NCBI RefSeq assembly: GCF_025154055.1
Contig: NZ_JAOALK010000033.1
Location: 62,001-126,000 of the forward strand
Length of the DNA stretch: 64,000 nt
Direction of reading: 5' to 3'
Origin: Aquibacillus koreensis
GTDB lineage: Bacteria; Bacillota; Bacilli; Bacillales; Amphibacillaceae
In this document: positions 38,126 to 47,631 of the stretch, in pieces
Position numbering within the stretch: the stretch's first letter is position 1
Layout: every line of letters begins with the position of its first letter
Translations under genes and position numbers: made by a program
The notes under the pieces: generated by a model
Databases searched by the model: none
What the model was told of the DNA's origin: nothing
Seen by the model: only the letters and a program-made list of their open reading frames with translations

Positions 38126-39301
38126 TTATAATAGTTCAAAGACTCCGGCAGCACCCATACCGCCACCAATACACATCGTTACCACACCAAACTGCTCATT
38201 TCTTCGTTTCATTTCATGGATTAAACTAAGCGTTAGCTTTGTTCCTGTACAACCGAGCGGATGCCCTAATGCAATTGCGCCTCCATTTACATTCACTTTA
38301 TCTTCATCTAAATTCAGTTCACGAATAACACGAATGGCTTGTGATGCAAATGCCTCATTTAACTCAAATAAACCAATATCAGACAAGGACAAACCTGCCT
38401 GTTCCACAGCTTTTGGAATTGCTTTTACAGGACCAACGCCCATAATTTCTGGTTCCACCCCAGCAACTGCAAAAGAACGAAACTTAACTAATGGCTTCAA
38501 CCCCTCTGCCAATGCTTTTTCTTTTTCCATCACTAACACAGATGCAGCACCATCACTCATCTGTGATGCATTACCTGCAGTAACCGTACCTTTTAGCGCA
38601 AAAGCAGGTCTCAATTTCGCTAATCCTTGCACGCTTGTTTCTGGACGAACGCCTTCATCCATTTCAAACAAAACTTTACGCTCTTGCACACGATTTTCGG
38701 CATCTATTTGTCGATGCATCACTTCTACTGGAACAATTTCGTCTATAAATTTTCTTTCTTGTAAAGCTCTTGTTGCCCGTTGATGGCTTCTTGTAGCAAA
38801 AGCATCTTGATCCTCTCTAGAAATAGCAAACCGTTTTGCTACTTCTTCTGCCGTATGTCCCATAGCCATATAATAGCCAGGCGCATGCTCTACCAAAGTC
38901 AAGTTAGGCTTAATTACATGACCACCCATCGGTATTAAACTCATCGATTCAGCCCCACCTGCAATCACGGTATTACTTGTTCCTAACATAATTCGTTCAG
39001 CAGCATAAGCAATACTTTGCAGTCCAGATGAGCAATAACGGTTAATGGTAATCCCAGGAACCGTAATAGGAAGTCCTGCTAAACCAACGATATTTCTTGC
39101 CATGTTCATCCCTTGTTCCGCCTCTGGCATGGCACAACCTATAATGATATCATCAATATTACCCTCATAATTCCCAGCTCTTTTTAGCGTTTCTTTTATG
39201 GTTAAGGCTGCTAGATCATCTGGACGAACGTGCGCAAGAGATCCTTTTTTTGCTTTGCCTACTGGTGTGCGAGCTCCTGAAACGATAACAGCTTCCTTCA
39301 C
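38126..39301 (-). CDS. fadA: Acetyl-CoA C-acyltransferase FadA
   Basis: 391 aa thiolase that releases acetyl-CoA. Catalytic Cys in NRYCSSGLQSIAYAAE, VNGGAIALGHPLGCTG and CIGGGMGAAGVFE motifs are all present. GTG start with AGAGGGG 7 nt upstream. 27 nt after fadN. Confidence 0.96.
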   Translation of the reverse strand: MKEAVIVSGARTPVGKAKKGSLAHVRPDDLAALTIKETLKRAGNYEGNIDDIIIGCAMPEAEQGMNMARNIVGLAGLPITVPGITINRYCSSGLQSIAYAAERIMLGTSNTVIAGGAESMSLIPMGGHVIKPNLTLVEHAPGYYMAMGHTAEEVAKRFAISREDQDAFATRSHQRATRALQERKFIDEIVPVEVMHRQIDAENRVQERKVLFEMDEGVRPETSVQGLAKLRPAFALKGTVTAGNASQMSDGAASVLVMEKEKALAEGLKPLVKFRSFAVAGVEPEIMGVGPVKAIPKAVEQAGLSLSDIGLFELNEAFASQAIRVIRELNLDEDKVNVNGGAIALGHPLGCTGTKLTLSLIHEMKRRNEQFGVVTMCIGGGMGAAGVFELL

Positions 39302-39328
39302 AATCCTTCCCCTCTTTCCTTTTCGAAT

Positions 39329-41728
39329 TTAGTTACGTAATGGGTTACCCTTCATTAGCATGTGCTGCATTCGTGCTTGCGTTTTCGGTTCTCCAATTAA
39401 ACTTAAGAACGCTTCTCTTTCTATATCCAGTAAATATTGTTCATCTACGTAAGTACCTTGCTTAATTTTCCCTCCCGCAATCACAAACGCTAATTTCTCA
39501 GCCATTTTCAAATCATGTTCGGATGCATAGCCACCCTGTGCTAGATGCTTTGCTCCTAGAAGCATTGCTGCATATCCCGCTTCACCTACAACTGGAACTT
39601 TTTCAGCTTCAGGAGCAACATATCCCGCTTTTCGTAAGCTAAGCACCTTTTGTTTTGCGTCATGGATTAAATGACTTTGATTAGTCGATATTCCATCTTG
39701 TCTATTAAGGAAACCATTTTCCCTTGCTTCCTGTGCAGAGGTAGATACCTTTGCCATGGCAATCGTTTCAAAGACGGTATTTGCTATTTGAAGTAAATCC
39801 ATCTCTTTTACATCAGGTAAATTCCTTATATGTTTGAGGTATAGCTCCTTGTTACCGCCTCCACCAGGGATTAATCCAACACCAAACTCTACTAATCCCA
39901 TATATGTTTCTTGCGCAGCTTGAAGCGAGCTTGCTGGTAAGGAAACTTCAGCGCCTCCACCAAGTGTCATGCCAAATGGTGCTACAACGACAGGTTTAGA
40001 AGCGTATTTAATCTGCATCATCGTATTTTGGAACTTACGAACGACCATATCAATCTCAAAGAAGTTGCCATCTTGTGCTTCCATTAACATCATCGCGATG
40101 TTTGCTCCAACACAGAAATTTTTTCCTTGATTCCCGATCACGAGCCCCTCATAATTTTTGTCTACCTCTTCAATGGATTGGTTGATCATTTGAAGAATAT
40201 CCATTCCAATCGCATTACTTTTCGATTGAAACTCTAAACAAGCTACTCCATCACCTATGTCGATTAAACTTGCTCCGGTATTCTGTTTAATCACACCACG
40301 TTTTTGTTTCGTTAAATGTAAGTTGATTTCTTTATGATTAAAGACTTGCTCTTTGTATTCACCTTTATCATAAAAATGAATACAGCCATTTTCCTTTTTA
40401 TAGAAGCTTTCCACATTACGATCCTTCATTTCTGTTATCCAATCTGGTACTACTTCACCTTCATCAACCATTCTATTTAATGTAGCTTCAAATCCTAGTG
40501 CATCCCATAACTCAAAAGGGCCTAACTCCCATCCAAATCCCCATCGCATTGCTTGATCTATGGAAAGAATATCGTCAGCAATGACACCTTTAAGTTCAGC
40601 AGAATACATTAGTACTGGCTTAATGATAGACCAAACAAAATTACTAGCAGGATCACCCGGCACAGATAAAAGCGCTTTCATTTTTCGCTTTGTTCCTTTT
40701 TCTTGTTTAGCAAGCGCTGTCGCTTTTGTTTTTAATGCTACATTATCTTCATATTCCATTGTTTGTGGGTTCAATTGATAGATAATGCTTTTACCTTCTT
40801 TTTTCTGCTTAAGAAAGAATCCTTGCCCGGTTTTTGCCCCTAACCATTTATGATCGAGCATTTTTGCCATAAAATCCGGTATTCGGAATATTTCTTTTTC
40901 TTTGCCGTCCACTTGTTCAAACACGTTGTTAGCGACATGTGCAAATGTGTCTAATCCAACAACATCCAAAGTTCGAAAAGTAGCGCTTTTCGGACGTCCA
41001 ATCATTGGCCCAGTAACAGAGTCGACTTCTCCGACAGATAGTCCTTGTTCTAACATCTCTCTAACTGTTACTAACAAGCCATAAGTACCGATTCGATTAG
41101 CTATAAAGTTTGGAGTATCTTTTGCTTCGACAACACCTTTACCTAAACGATCTTCTCCAAATTGCTTCATGTAGGATAAGACATTATCATTTGTCCATTT
41201 TGTAGGGATGACTTCCAGTAGTTTTAAATATCTTGGTGGATTAAAGAAATGAGTGCCTAAGAAGTTTTCCTTCAAGTCATCGGAACAATCACGAACCATT
41301 TGTTCTAGGGAAATACCTGAAGTATTAGAGCTTACGATGCTTCCTGTCTTTCTGTGCTCATCAATTATATTTAGAACTTTTTTCTTTACGGATAAATTTT
41401 CAACCACAACTTCTATGATCCAATCAACCTCAGCTAATTTGTCTAAATCGTCCTCTAAGTTTCCCGTAGAAATAAGTTCTAGACTTTTTTTAGTTGTAAT
41501 CGGAGATGGTTTTTGTTTCGTTAATGCTTTTTTACTTTTGTCACTTAAACGATTTCGAACAGCTTTACTTTCTAATGATAAGCGATTACTTTCTTCCTCA
41601 GCCGTTAACGCTTGAGGTACAATATCGAGCATTAATGTTGGTATGCCTATATTCGCTAAATGAGCTGCAATCCCTGATCCCATAATTCCTGATCCAATCA
41701 CAGCAGCACGACGAATCTGATGCTCCAT
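39329..41728 (-). CDS. fadN: FadN, 3-hydroxyacyl-CoA dehydrogenase/enoyl-CoA hydratase
   Basis: 799 aa two-part enzyme: N-terminal NAD-binding AAVIGSGIMGSGIAAHL, dehydrogenase domains to about 480, C-terminal crotonase domain (GNQGKNFCVGANIAMM; GMTLGGGAEVSL). Carries the middle steps of beta-oxidation. The ATG at 41728 follows GGGGGAAG; the longer frame would read through the operator region. First gene of the operon, under FadR. Confidence 0.95.
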   Translation of the reverse strand: MEHQIRRAAVIGSGIMGSGIAAHLANIGIPTLMLDIVPQALTAEEESNRLSLESKAVRNRLSDKSKKALTKQKPSPITTKKSLELISTGNLEDDLDKLAEVDWIIEVVVENLSVKKKVLNIIDEHRKTGSIVSSNTSGISLEQMVRDCSDDLKENFLGTHFFNPPRYLKLLEVIPTKWTNDNVLSYMKQFGEDRLGKGVVEAKDTPNFIANRIGTYGLLVTVREMLEQGLSVGEVDSVTGPMIGRPKSATFRTLDVVGLDTFAHVANNVFEQVDGKEKEIFRIPDFMAKMLDHKWLGAKTGQGFFLKQKKEGKSIIYQLNPQTMEYEDNVALKTKATALAKQEKGTKRKMKALLSVPGDPASNFVWSIIKPVLMYSAELKGVIADDILSIDQAMRWGFGWELGPFELWDALGFEATLNRMVDEGEVVPDWITEMKDRNVESFYKKENGCIHFYDKGEYKEQVFNHKEINLHLTKQKRGVIKQNTGASLIDIGDGVACLEFQSKSNAIGMDILQMINQSIEEVDKNYEGLVIGNQGKNFCVGANIAMMLMEAQDGNFFEIDMVVRKFQNTMMQIKYASKPVVVAPFGMTLGGGAEVSLPASSLQAAQETYMGLVEFGVGLIPGGGGNKELYLKHIRNLPDVKEMDLLQIANTVFETIAMAKVSTSAQEARENGFLNRQDGISTNQSHLIHDAKQKVLSLRKAGYVAPEAEKVPVVGEAGYAAMLLGAKHLAQGGYASEHDLKMAEKLAFVIAGGKIKQGTYVDEQYLLDIEREAFLSLIGEPKTQARMQHMLMKGNPLRN

Positions 41729-41749
41729 TCCACTTCCCCCTAACTTATT

Positions 41750-41767
41750 TGAATGAATACTCATTCA
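41750..41767 (-). promoter_or_regulatory. FadR operator upstream of fadNAE
   Basis: TGAATGAATACTCATTCA is a perfect inverted repeat and matches the Bacillus FadR consensus TGAATGAMTANTCATTCA, 22 bp before the fadN ATG. FadR represses beta-oxidation genes until long-chain acyl-CoA releases it. Confidence 0.93.
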
Positions 41768-42040
41768 TAATTGGTTGTTAAAAAAAGAAGATAACCGTTT
41801 CGTATCTTCATCTACTTAATACTATAAGTTATTTTCTGACTTTTCGCAATCATTTTTAGGGATATTTGATGCTTTTTTAACTTTCCCTTCAATAACTCTC
41901 TTATGACTTGTTTTGAAAGTTTTCTATTGGATAGTCAATATTCCGCCACATGTTCGAAAGTTTTCCAAGCATATTATCCTTTTCGAAAGGAGAACTTAAT
42001 ATTGATTTGATTGAGTTTTTTACCAAGGAGGTTAACAACT

Positions 42041-42313
42041 ATGCAACAGCAAGAACAAAATCAAATGATGGGTCAAAACCAAAATCAAATAATGCCGCAA
42101 CCGCCCAATCAAGTAAGTTCGAAAGACTTACTATATTTAACAGATATGCTTTCATGGAATCTTAATGCGACTAAAAAGGCACACTTTTTCGCTCAACAAT
42201 GTACAATCCCAGAAGTGAAAAATGCATTAGAACAGGTTTGCCAAATGCACCAAAATCACTACAACAAGATTTTACAGCACTTAAATAATCAAAATCAGCA
42301 ATCCTTAATGTAA
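42041..42313 (+). CDS. CotF-like small spore coat protein
   Basis: 90 aa: Gln/Asn-rich N-terminus (about 1-30) and a helical region (DLLYLTDMLSWNLNATKKAHFFAQQC) similar to half a CotF/ferritin-like four-helix unit. Ends in another Gln/Asn stretch. AAGGAGG lies 10 nt before the ATG. Pairs with the next gene, 15 nt away; together they resemble the yusN region after fadN. Confidence 0.75.
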   Translation: MQQQEQNQMMGQNQNQIMPQPPNQVSSKDLLYLTDMLSWNLNATKKAHFFAQQCTIPEVKNALEQVCQMHQNHYNKILQHLNNQNQQSLM

Positions 42314-42328
42314 GAAAGGAGATTCCAA

Positions 42329-42655
42329 ATGAATCAGCAAAGTCAAAAAATTAAAAATCCTGAAACACAAGTCCCTAAGACGCCACAAATGAACGATCGA
42401 GATTTTGTGAATGATATGCTTACTACCGAAAAATATATGACTGACGCATATAGCACTGCACTAAATGAGGCAAGTAACCAGGCAATTTATCAAGACGTTG
42501 CTTCTATTTTCCGAGAAACACAAGATTGCCAGAGAAACCTCTATAATCTAATGTTTAAAAATGGTTGGTATAGCTTAGAGGCTGCAGATCAAAATAAAAT
42601 ACAGCAAGCACACCAACAGTTTACAGGCTATACAAGCCAATTTCCAATTCATTAG
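42329..42655 (+). CDS. Spore coat protein, CotF family (YusN-like)
   Basis: 108 aa with the CotF-domain core MLTTEKYMTDAYSTALNEAS followed by FRETQDCQRNLYNLMFKNGWY. The family is found in spore coats. Same operon as the preceding gene; a terminator follows. Confidence 0.82.
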   Translation: MNQQSQKIKNPETQVPKTPQMNDRDFVNDMLTTEKYMTDAYSTALNEASNQAIYQDVASIFRETQDCQRNLYNLMFKNGWYSLEAADQNKIQQAHQQFTGYTSQFPIH

Positions 42656-42660
42656 AATAG

Positions 42661-42687
42661 AAGTGGTCCTATTCATTAGGACCACTT
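42661..42687 (+). terminator. Terminator after coat-protein pair
   Basis: 11-bp stem AAGTGGTCCTA/TAGGACCACTT, 5-nt loop, CTTCTTT tail. Confidence 0.88.
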
Positions 42688-42743
42688 CTTCTTTACATGC
42701 TTCTAAAAATTCTCCCTTATTAATCAAATCGAAACAATTCTCA

Positions 42744-42772
42744 TTTACAAATAGGAATGATTACGATAGAAT
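42744..42772 (+). promoter_or_regulatory. Sigma-A promoter with Zur box before znuA
   Basis: TTTACA (42744-42749), 17 bp, TAGAAT (42767-42772). A 19-bp Zur-like site AAATAGGAATGATTACGAT (42749-42767) fills the spacer and differs from the Bacillus Zur consensus AAATCGTAATNATTACGAT at two positions. Zinc-loaded Zur would block this promoter. Confidence 0.8.
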
Positions 42773-42827
42773 GACATTGGGCATAACGCACAAATATTAT
42801 TTAACAGAATGACATGAGGGAGAACTA

Positions 42828-43808
42828 ATGAAGAAATCTATTATATTATGTATTTCGTTTTTTATTATTCTATTAGCAGGATGTAACCAAGCATCTAGCA
42901 CAAATCAGGATACTGAGAAACCAATCATTTATACAACTATATATCCTATCCAATATATTGTCGACCAATTAGCAGGAGAGACGGTGGAAACAGTTTCAAT
43001 CTATCCACCTGGAACAGACGCACATTCTTATGAACCTTCAGCAAAAAACATGACTGACATTGCTAAAGGTGATGCATTTATTTATCTTGGTTCCAACTTA
43101 GAAGCATTTTCAGATACAATCGCTAATGCTTTAAATGGAGAGAATACCAACTTAATAGAAGTTGGCTTACACGAAGAGCTGTTTGAAGACCTATCCGATT
43201 CACAAGGTCACGGAGATGACCATGATGAATCACACGATCATGGCAGCCATGAAGATGATGTTCACGATGATGGGCATGCACACGGGGATCACGATCCACA
43301 CATCTGGTTAGATCCAATCCGTATGATTACTTTAGCATCGATTGTAAAAGCTGAACTTAACGAGTTGTTACCTGAACAAGAAATGAAAATAAACGATAAC
43401 TTCCACGCCTTGGAAAAAGAGCTACAACAATTAGATTCAAATTTCCAAGATGTATTAGCAGATAAAGAACAGAAAAAAATATTAGTATCCCACGCAGCAT
43501 ATGGATACTGGGAACAACGATATGGTTTAGAACAAATTGCAGTTAAAGGCGTAGCAGCAAATAATGAGCCTTCACAGCAAGAACTGGTGCGCATTATGGA
43601 CCAAGCGAAGCAATATAATTTAAACTATATGATATTTGAACAAAATATATCTGAAAAAGTTGCTAAAAACATTCAAAATGAAATTGGGGCTAGTTCTTTG
43701 TTCATTCACAATTTAGCTGTCCTTACAGATGAAGATATAAAAAACAGTGAAGATTACTTCTCTCTTATGGAAAAAAATATCGAAGTAATTGACCAAGCGA
43801 CTAAATAG
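42828..43808 (+). CDS. znuA: Zinc ABC transporter binding lipoprotein (ZnuA/AdcA)
   Basis: 326 aa cluster-9 metal-binding protein: lipobox LAGC (C19), His ligands at GTDAHSYEP and DPHIWLDP, and a long His/Asp-rich loop (about 124-160) typical of zinc-specific members. Captures Zn outside the membrane. First gene of the znuACB-zur operon. Confidence 0.93.
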   Translation: MKKSIILCISFFIILLAGCNQASSTNQDTEKPIIYTTIYPIQYIVDQLAGETVETVSIYPPGTDAHSYEPSAKNMTDIAKGDAFIYLGSNLEAFSDTIANALNGENTNLIEVGLHEELFEDLSDSQGHGDDHDESHDHGSHEDDVHDDGHAHGDHDPHIWLDPIRMITLASIVKAELNELLPEQEMKINDNFHALEKELQQLDSNFQDVLADKEQKKILVSHAAYGYWEQRYGLEQIAVKGVAANNEPSQQELVRIMDQAKQYNLNYMIFEQNISEKVAKNIQNEIGASSLFIHNLAVLTDEDIKNSEDYFSLMEKNIEVIDQATK

Positions 43809-43827
43809 AAAGATAGGAGAATGTATA

Positions 43828-44583
43828 ATGTCGAATCCTATTGTTGAAATGAAAGATGTTAGTTACACCTATGAAAATAAGCATGCTTTAGATCATATTA
43901 ATTTTACGATTCAAAAACAGGCTTTTATTGGGCTTGTCGGACCAAACGGCGGGGGAAAAACAACACTCATTAAACTGTTACTTGGTATTAATAAATTGCA
44001 GAGTGGTTCTATTCACCTATTTGGTGAGCCAATTCATAAGTTTAAACAGTGGAACAAGATTGGTTTTGTCTCACAAAAGGCAAATGCTTTTAATCGCGGA
44101 TTTCCTGCTACTGTGCAAGAAGTCGTATCGATGGGCTTAACGCCAAAAGTCGGATATCTTAAATTTTTCACAAAAGCGCATAAGCAGAAGATTGAAGAAG
44201 CAGTTGAACAGGTTGGGATGTCAGAATATCTACATGAAAATATAGGAGACTTATCTGGTGGTCAACAACAACGTGTATTTATTGCACGAGCTTTAGTTAG
44301 TAATCCTGCATTGCTAATCTTAGATGAGCCAACCGTCGGTGTGGACGCGGAAAACGTGAAAAAGTTTTATGATTTATTACATCATTTGAATGAAAAACAA
44401 CAAATTACATTGTTACTAGTCACACACGATATCGGAACCATGACTCACCACGCTACGGATATTGTTTGTTTGAATAAAGCTTTACATTTCCACGGAAATC
44501 CAACTGAGTTTACTCGTTTATCTGAACATGACCTTTCTCATTTTTACGGGCATCCGTTAAACGTCGTGACCCACAACCATTAA
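43828..44583 (+). CDS. znuC: Zinc ABC transporter ATPase ZnuC
   Basis: 251 aa: Walker A GPNGGGKTT, signature LSGGQQQR, Walker B LLILDEPTVGVD. The ATG at 43828 follows AGGAG at 8-9 nt; the earlier frame start overlaps znuA. Energises zinc import with ZnuB. Confidence 0.94.
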   Translation: MSNPIVEMKDVSYTYENKHALDHINFTIQKQAFIGLVGPNGGGKTTLIKLLLGINKLQSGSIHLFGEPIHKFKQWNKIGFVSQKANAFNRGFPATVQEVVSMGLTPKVGYLKFFTKAHKQKIEEAVEQVGMSEYLHENIGDLSGGQQQRVFIARALVSNPALLILDEPTVGVDAENVKKFYDLLHHLNEKQQITLLLVTHDIGTMTHHATDIVCLNKALHFHGNPTEFTRLSEHDLSHFYGHPLNVVTHNH

Positions 44584-44597
44584 ACGGAGGACATGAT

Positions 44598-45452
44598 ATG
44601 ATTGCAGATTTTTTTGAATATGAATTTTTACAAAACACGTTATATACAGGATTACTAATTGGACTTATTGGCCCATTACTCGGCACATTTATTGTTGTAA
44701 GACGATTATCTCTTATTGCCGATGCTCTCTCCCATGTGACACTTGCTGGAATTGCATTCGGGCTTTTTCTTGAAAAAAAATATATGGTTACTTTTATCAC
44801 CCCATTTTATGCAGGAATGGGATTTTCAGTTATAGGATCTGTGTTTGTCGAGCGATTGCGTCGCGTGTACAAAGCTTACCAAGAACTTGCCATTCCCATT
44901 ATCCTATCCGGTGGGGTTGGGTTAAGTGTCGTATTCATCTCACTTGCAGACGGGTTTAACACAGATTTATATAGTTATTTATTTGGTTCGGTTTCTGCGG
45001 TAAGCCGAAATGATTTCTTCTCTATTCTCGTTATTGCAATCATTGTTATTACTGTTTTGCTTTTATTTTATAAAGAACTATTTATGCTCTCCTTTGATGA
45101 AGAACACGCGGTAGTATCCGGGATCCATGCTAAAAGAATACACTTCCTTTTTATCGTTTTAACTGCCCTAGTTATTGCAGCATCCATACGAATTGTTGGT
45201 GTACTTTTAGTTTCTGCACTTATGACGTTACCTGTAGCAGCGAGTATCCGGATTGCAAAAGGCTTTAAGCAATCGATTTTATTTTCTGTTATTTTTGGCG
45301 AAATATCTGTTATTATAGGATTAGTAGCTGGGTATTATTTCGAAATACCTCCTGGTGGAACGATTGTATTAACTTCAGTCTTAATCTTAATCATTACGAT
45401 CTTATACAAACGGCTAAAGCTTACACGTTTAAAAAGGAAGGCGATCGCATGA
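44598..45452 (+). CDS. znuB: Zinc ABC transporter permease ZnuB
   Basis: 284 aa ABC-3 family permease with about 8 helices; RRLSLIADALSHVTLAGIAFG is the diagnostic early loop. GGAGG precedes the ATG. Its stop overlaps the zur start (ATGA). Confidence 0.94.
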   Translation: MIADFFEYEFLQNTLYTGLLIGLIGPLLGTFIVVRRLSLIADALSHVTLAGIAFGLFLEKKYMVTFITPFYAGMGFSVIGSVFVERLRRVYKAYQELAIPIILSGGVGLSVVFISLADGFNTDLYSYLFGSVSAVSRNDFFSILVIAIIVITVLLLFYKELFMLSFDEEHAVVSGIHAKRIHFLFIVLTALVIAASIRIVGVLLVSALMTLPVAASIRIAKGFKQSILFSVIFGEISVIIGLVAGYYFEIPPGGTIVLTSVLILIITILYKRLKLTRLKRKAIA

Positions 45453-45856
45453 ACGTTCAAGAAGCATTAAATATACTCAAAGAAAAAGGTTATAAATATA
45501 CTGGAAAAAGAGAAGAAATGCTTACTTTCTTTGCGGTAGAGAACCGCTATCGAACGGCGAAGGACCTATTGCAATATATGGAGCCAAACTATGAAGGCAT
45601 TAGTTTCGATACAATCTATAGGAATCTTCATTTATTTAGTGACGTGGATATTCTAGAAGCAACAGAATTAAATGGAGAAAAACATTTTCGAATGAAGTGT
45701 GACCATCACCATCATCATCACTTTATTTGCAAAGAATGTGGTGTAACAAAAGAAATCCACAGATGCCCAATGGATGATATTCAAGAGGAATTGAAAAGTT
45801 TCGCCATCCAAGATCATAAATTCGAAATCTATGGATTATGTCCAGGATGTCAATAA
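45449..45856 (+). CDS. zur: Zinc uptake regulator Zur (Fur family)
   Basis: 135 aa: winged helix (DTIYRNLHLFSDVDIL), structural zinc Cys pairs C94/C97 and C131/C134, and a run of six histidines at 86-91 in the metal-sensing region. Fur-family membership is clear; Zur rather than Fur or PerR is inferred from its place in the zinc operon and the Zur box before znuA, giving autoregulation. Confidence 0.9.
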   Translation: MNVQEALNILKEKGYKYTGKREEMLTFFAVENRYRTAKDLLQYMEPNYEGISFDTIYRNLHLFSDVDILEATELNGEKHFRMKCDHHHHHHFICKECGVTKEIHRCPMDDIQEELKSFAIQDHKFEIYGLCPGCQ

Positions 45857-46242
45857 CACGAAGCCGATTCAGTTTATTCCTTTTAATTGGACTAGGTGGC
45901 GCATTAGGTGCATCTGCTCGGTACTGGATTTCAGGGATAACCTACTCGGAGGGTTTCCCTTATGCTACGCTTATGGTGAACGTAATTGGTTGTTTTTTGT
46001 TGGCTTTCATTACGAATCATATTGTCTTACGTAAACTGCTACCTCCAATTCTTATAACAGCGGTTACCTCGGGATTCATCGGCTCTTTTACCACATTTTC
46101 TACCTTTTCGGTGGAAACAATCAACCTGTGGCATCAGAGCTATTACATAAGTATATTATACGTATTTGCTCAAGTTTTTGGCGGTCTATTCTGTTGTTAC
46201 CTTGGATATACACTCTCAACTAGAAAGGAGAAAAACAAGTGA
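45838..46242 (+). CDS. crcB: CrcB/Fluc fluoride channel subunit 1
   Basis: 134 aa with four helices and the Fluc signature GGALGASARYW; GSFTTFSTFSVE carries the Phe-box and Na+ site. The start overlaps zur by 19 nt; an internal ATG three codons later is possible. Paired with a second subunit for a likely heterodimer. No fluoride riboswitch seen. Confidence 0.92.
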   Translation: MSRMSITRSRFSLFLLIGLGGALGASARYWISGITYSEGFPYATLMVNVIGCFLLAFITNHIVLRKLLPPILITAVTSGFIGSFTTFSTFSVETINLWHQSYYISILYVFAQVFGGLFCCYLGYTLSTRKEKNK

Positions 46243-46595
46243 ACTTATTACTTGTTGCTTCTGGTGGATTTATAGGTGCAATTTGTAGATATCAAATTAG
46301 TTTGGCTTTTAATCGAACCCCGTTAAAGCCATATGGTACATGGATTGCTAATATTAGCGGCTCACTTTTACTCGGACTGCTTTTTGTGTTTTGGGAAAAG
46401 GAATATTTACATGCTGACTTATGGCTACTTTTTGGTACTGGTTTTTGTGGTTCCTACACAACATTTTCAACGTTTGGTACGGAGACATTAACGATGTTGC
46501 AAGCGGGCCATCTAAAACAAGCATTTATTTATATACTTACATCCTTATTTATAAGTTTTAGTGCTGTCATTCTCATTTTTATAATATTGACGTAA
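46239..46595 (+). CDS. crcB: CrcB/Fluc fluoride channel subunit 2
   Basis: 118 aa with GGFIGAICRYQ and GFCGSYTTFSTFGTE. GTG start overlapping the first subunit's stop (GTGA). Two different crcB genes in tandem are usual in Bacillales and give an antiparallel channel. Ends at a terminator. Confidence 0.92.
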   Translation: MNLLLVASGGFIGAICRYQISLAFNRTPLKPYGTWIANISGSLLLGLLFVFWEKEYLHADLWLLFGTGFCGSYTTFSTFGTETLTMLQAGHLKQAFIYILTSLFISFSAVILIFIILT

Positions 46596-46629
46596 AAGAC
46601 CATCCTAACCAATAGATCAGGATGGTCTT
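46596..46629. terminator. Bidirectional terminator between crcB and aeRF1-like gene
   Basis: 11-bp stem AAGACCATCCT/AGGATGGTCTT with a 12-nt loop, between convergent genes; CTTTT tail on plus. Confidence 0.85.
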
Positions 46630-46632
46630 CTT

Positions 46633-47433
46633 TTATGCTACAACTTGCTCAATCACTTTTAACTCATCATGTTCAAGAATATTTCGATTCTCCAATTTAT
46701 CAATTGGCTTATTCATATAATGAGCGATATCTTTGGCTTCATCTTTGTCACCAGCAATATAAATTCTCATCCATCCGTGGTCCTTGGCGAGCTTGTCCAA
46801 CTTAGGAGCAATGCTTTTGTACCAACGCTTCTGATTGGCTTTAAACCGCTCATCAAAATGATCCGTCTGTAGATTCTTTCCGCCTTTCCCCGTATCTGAA
46901 TGGGGTCTCGGTCCAGCATGTTGGCGCCAATCTTCCGTATCTATATCTAGTTCATAATGCTCAGTATTTAAAATACTTCCTAACTCTGCTTCAATAACCT
47001 TCACTTGGCTTTGTTGTACTAAAATAATACCTAATTTAGGGAACATGGATTTTAGTTGATATAATTGATCGGTTACCGGGGATTCCTGCCAGAAAAACTC
47101 TGTCCTTACACGCATCTGCAAACTCTCTGCGAACCATACTGACTGATCCGGGGAGGCAAAAAGGATTACACTCTTTTGAAATTTCATGTGATTATGATTA
47201 ACATAATCATCAACTTGTTTGCGTACTTTTCTAAAGTTCTTTAATTCCTCTTTGTCATCACTACGCTCTAAATAATTCTCAAAACTGTTTAAACCATTTT
47301 TTAACTGTATCCTCCATTGCGATCCCTGACCTTCAGGATCAGCTGGATCTGTGTTTAAGTACATGCTAAACACACTGTTTGGTTTTTCTAACTCTACGTT
47401 CTGTAATTCCTTTAATTTTCCTTCTAGCTTCAT
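46633..47433 (-). CDS. aeRF1-type release-factor-like protein (baeRF/VLRF1 family)
   Basis: 266 aa beginning MKLEGKLKELQNVELEKPNSVFSMYLNTDP. Central HAGPRPHSDTGKGGK loop and a C-terminal YKSIAPKLDKLAKDHGWMRIYIAG domain fit bacterial homologues of archaeal/eukaryotic RF1 (Vms1-like), some of which act on stalled ribosomes. Assigned by resemblance; activity unproven. Confidence 0.6.
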   Translation of the reverse strand: MKLEGKLKELQNVELEKPNSVFSMYLNTDPADPEGQGSQWRIQLKNGLNSFENYLERSDDKEELKNFRKVRKQVDDYVNHNHMKFQKSVILFASPDQSVWFAESLQMRVRTEFFWQESPVTDQLYQLKSMFPKLGIILVQQSQVKVIEAELGSILNTEHYELDIDTEDWRQHAGPRPHSDTGKGGKNLQTDHFDERFKANQKRWYKSIAPKLDKLAKDHGWMRIYIAGDKDEAKDIAHYMNKPIDKLENRNILEHDELKVIEQVVA

Positions 47434-47631
47434 TAAAATCCCTCCCTATAGTTTCGGCTAGATAGAAGCTATAGTAGTTCTATTTCCTAAATGATATGGA
47501 CTCAAACATCATTTTGTCGATGGAATTTATTCTATTCGTCAAAAATTTATAAATTTCTTCAAATAGGGAGATTAAATAAATTTCATAATACAACTTATCA
47601 GGGGAAACATGTTATGGAGGAGGTGATTACA

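Noticed and set aside
37923-38783. 286-codon plus-strand ORF
   Set aside because: Antisense to fadE and fadA, both with intact signatures.
43123-43317. His-rich minus-strand ORF
   Set aside because: Shadow of the His/Asp-rich loop of ZnuA on the other strand.
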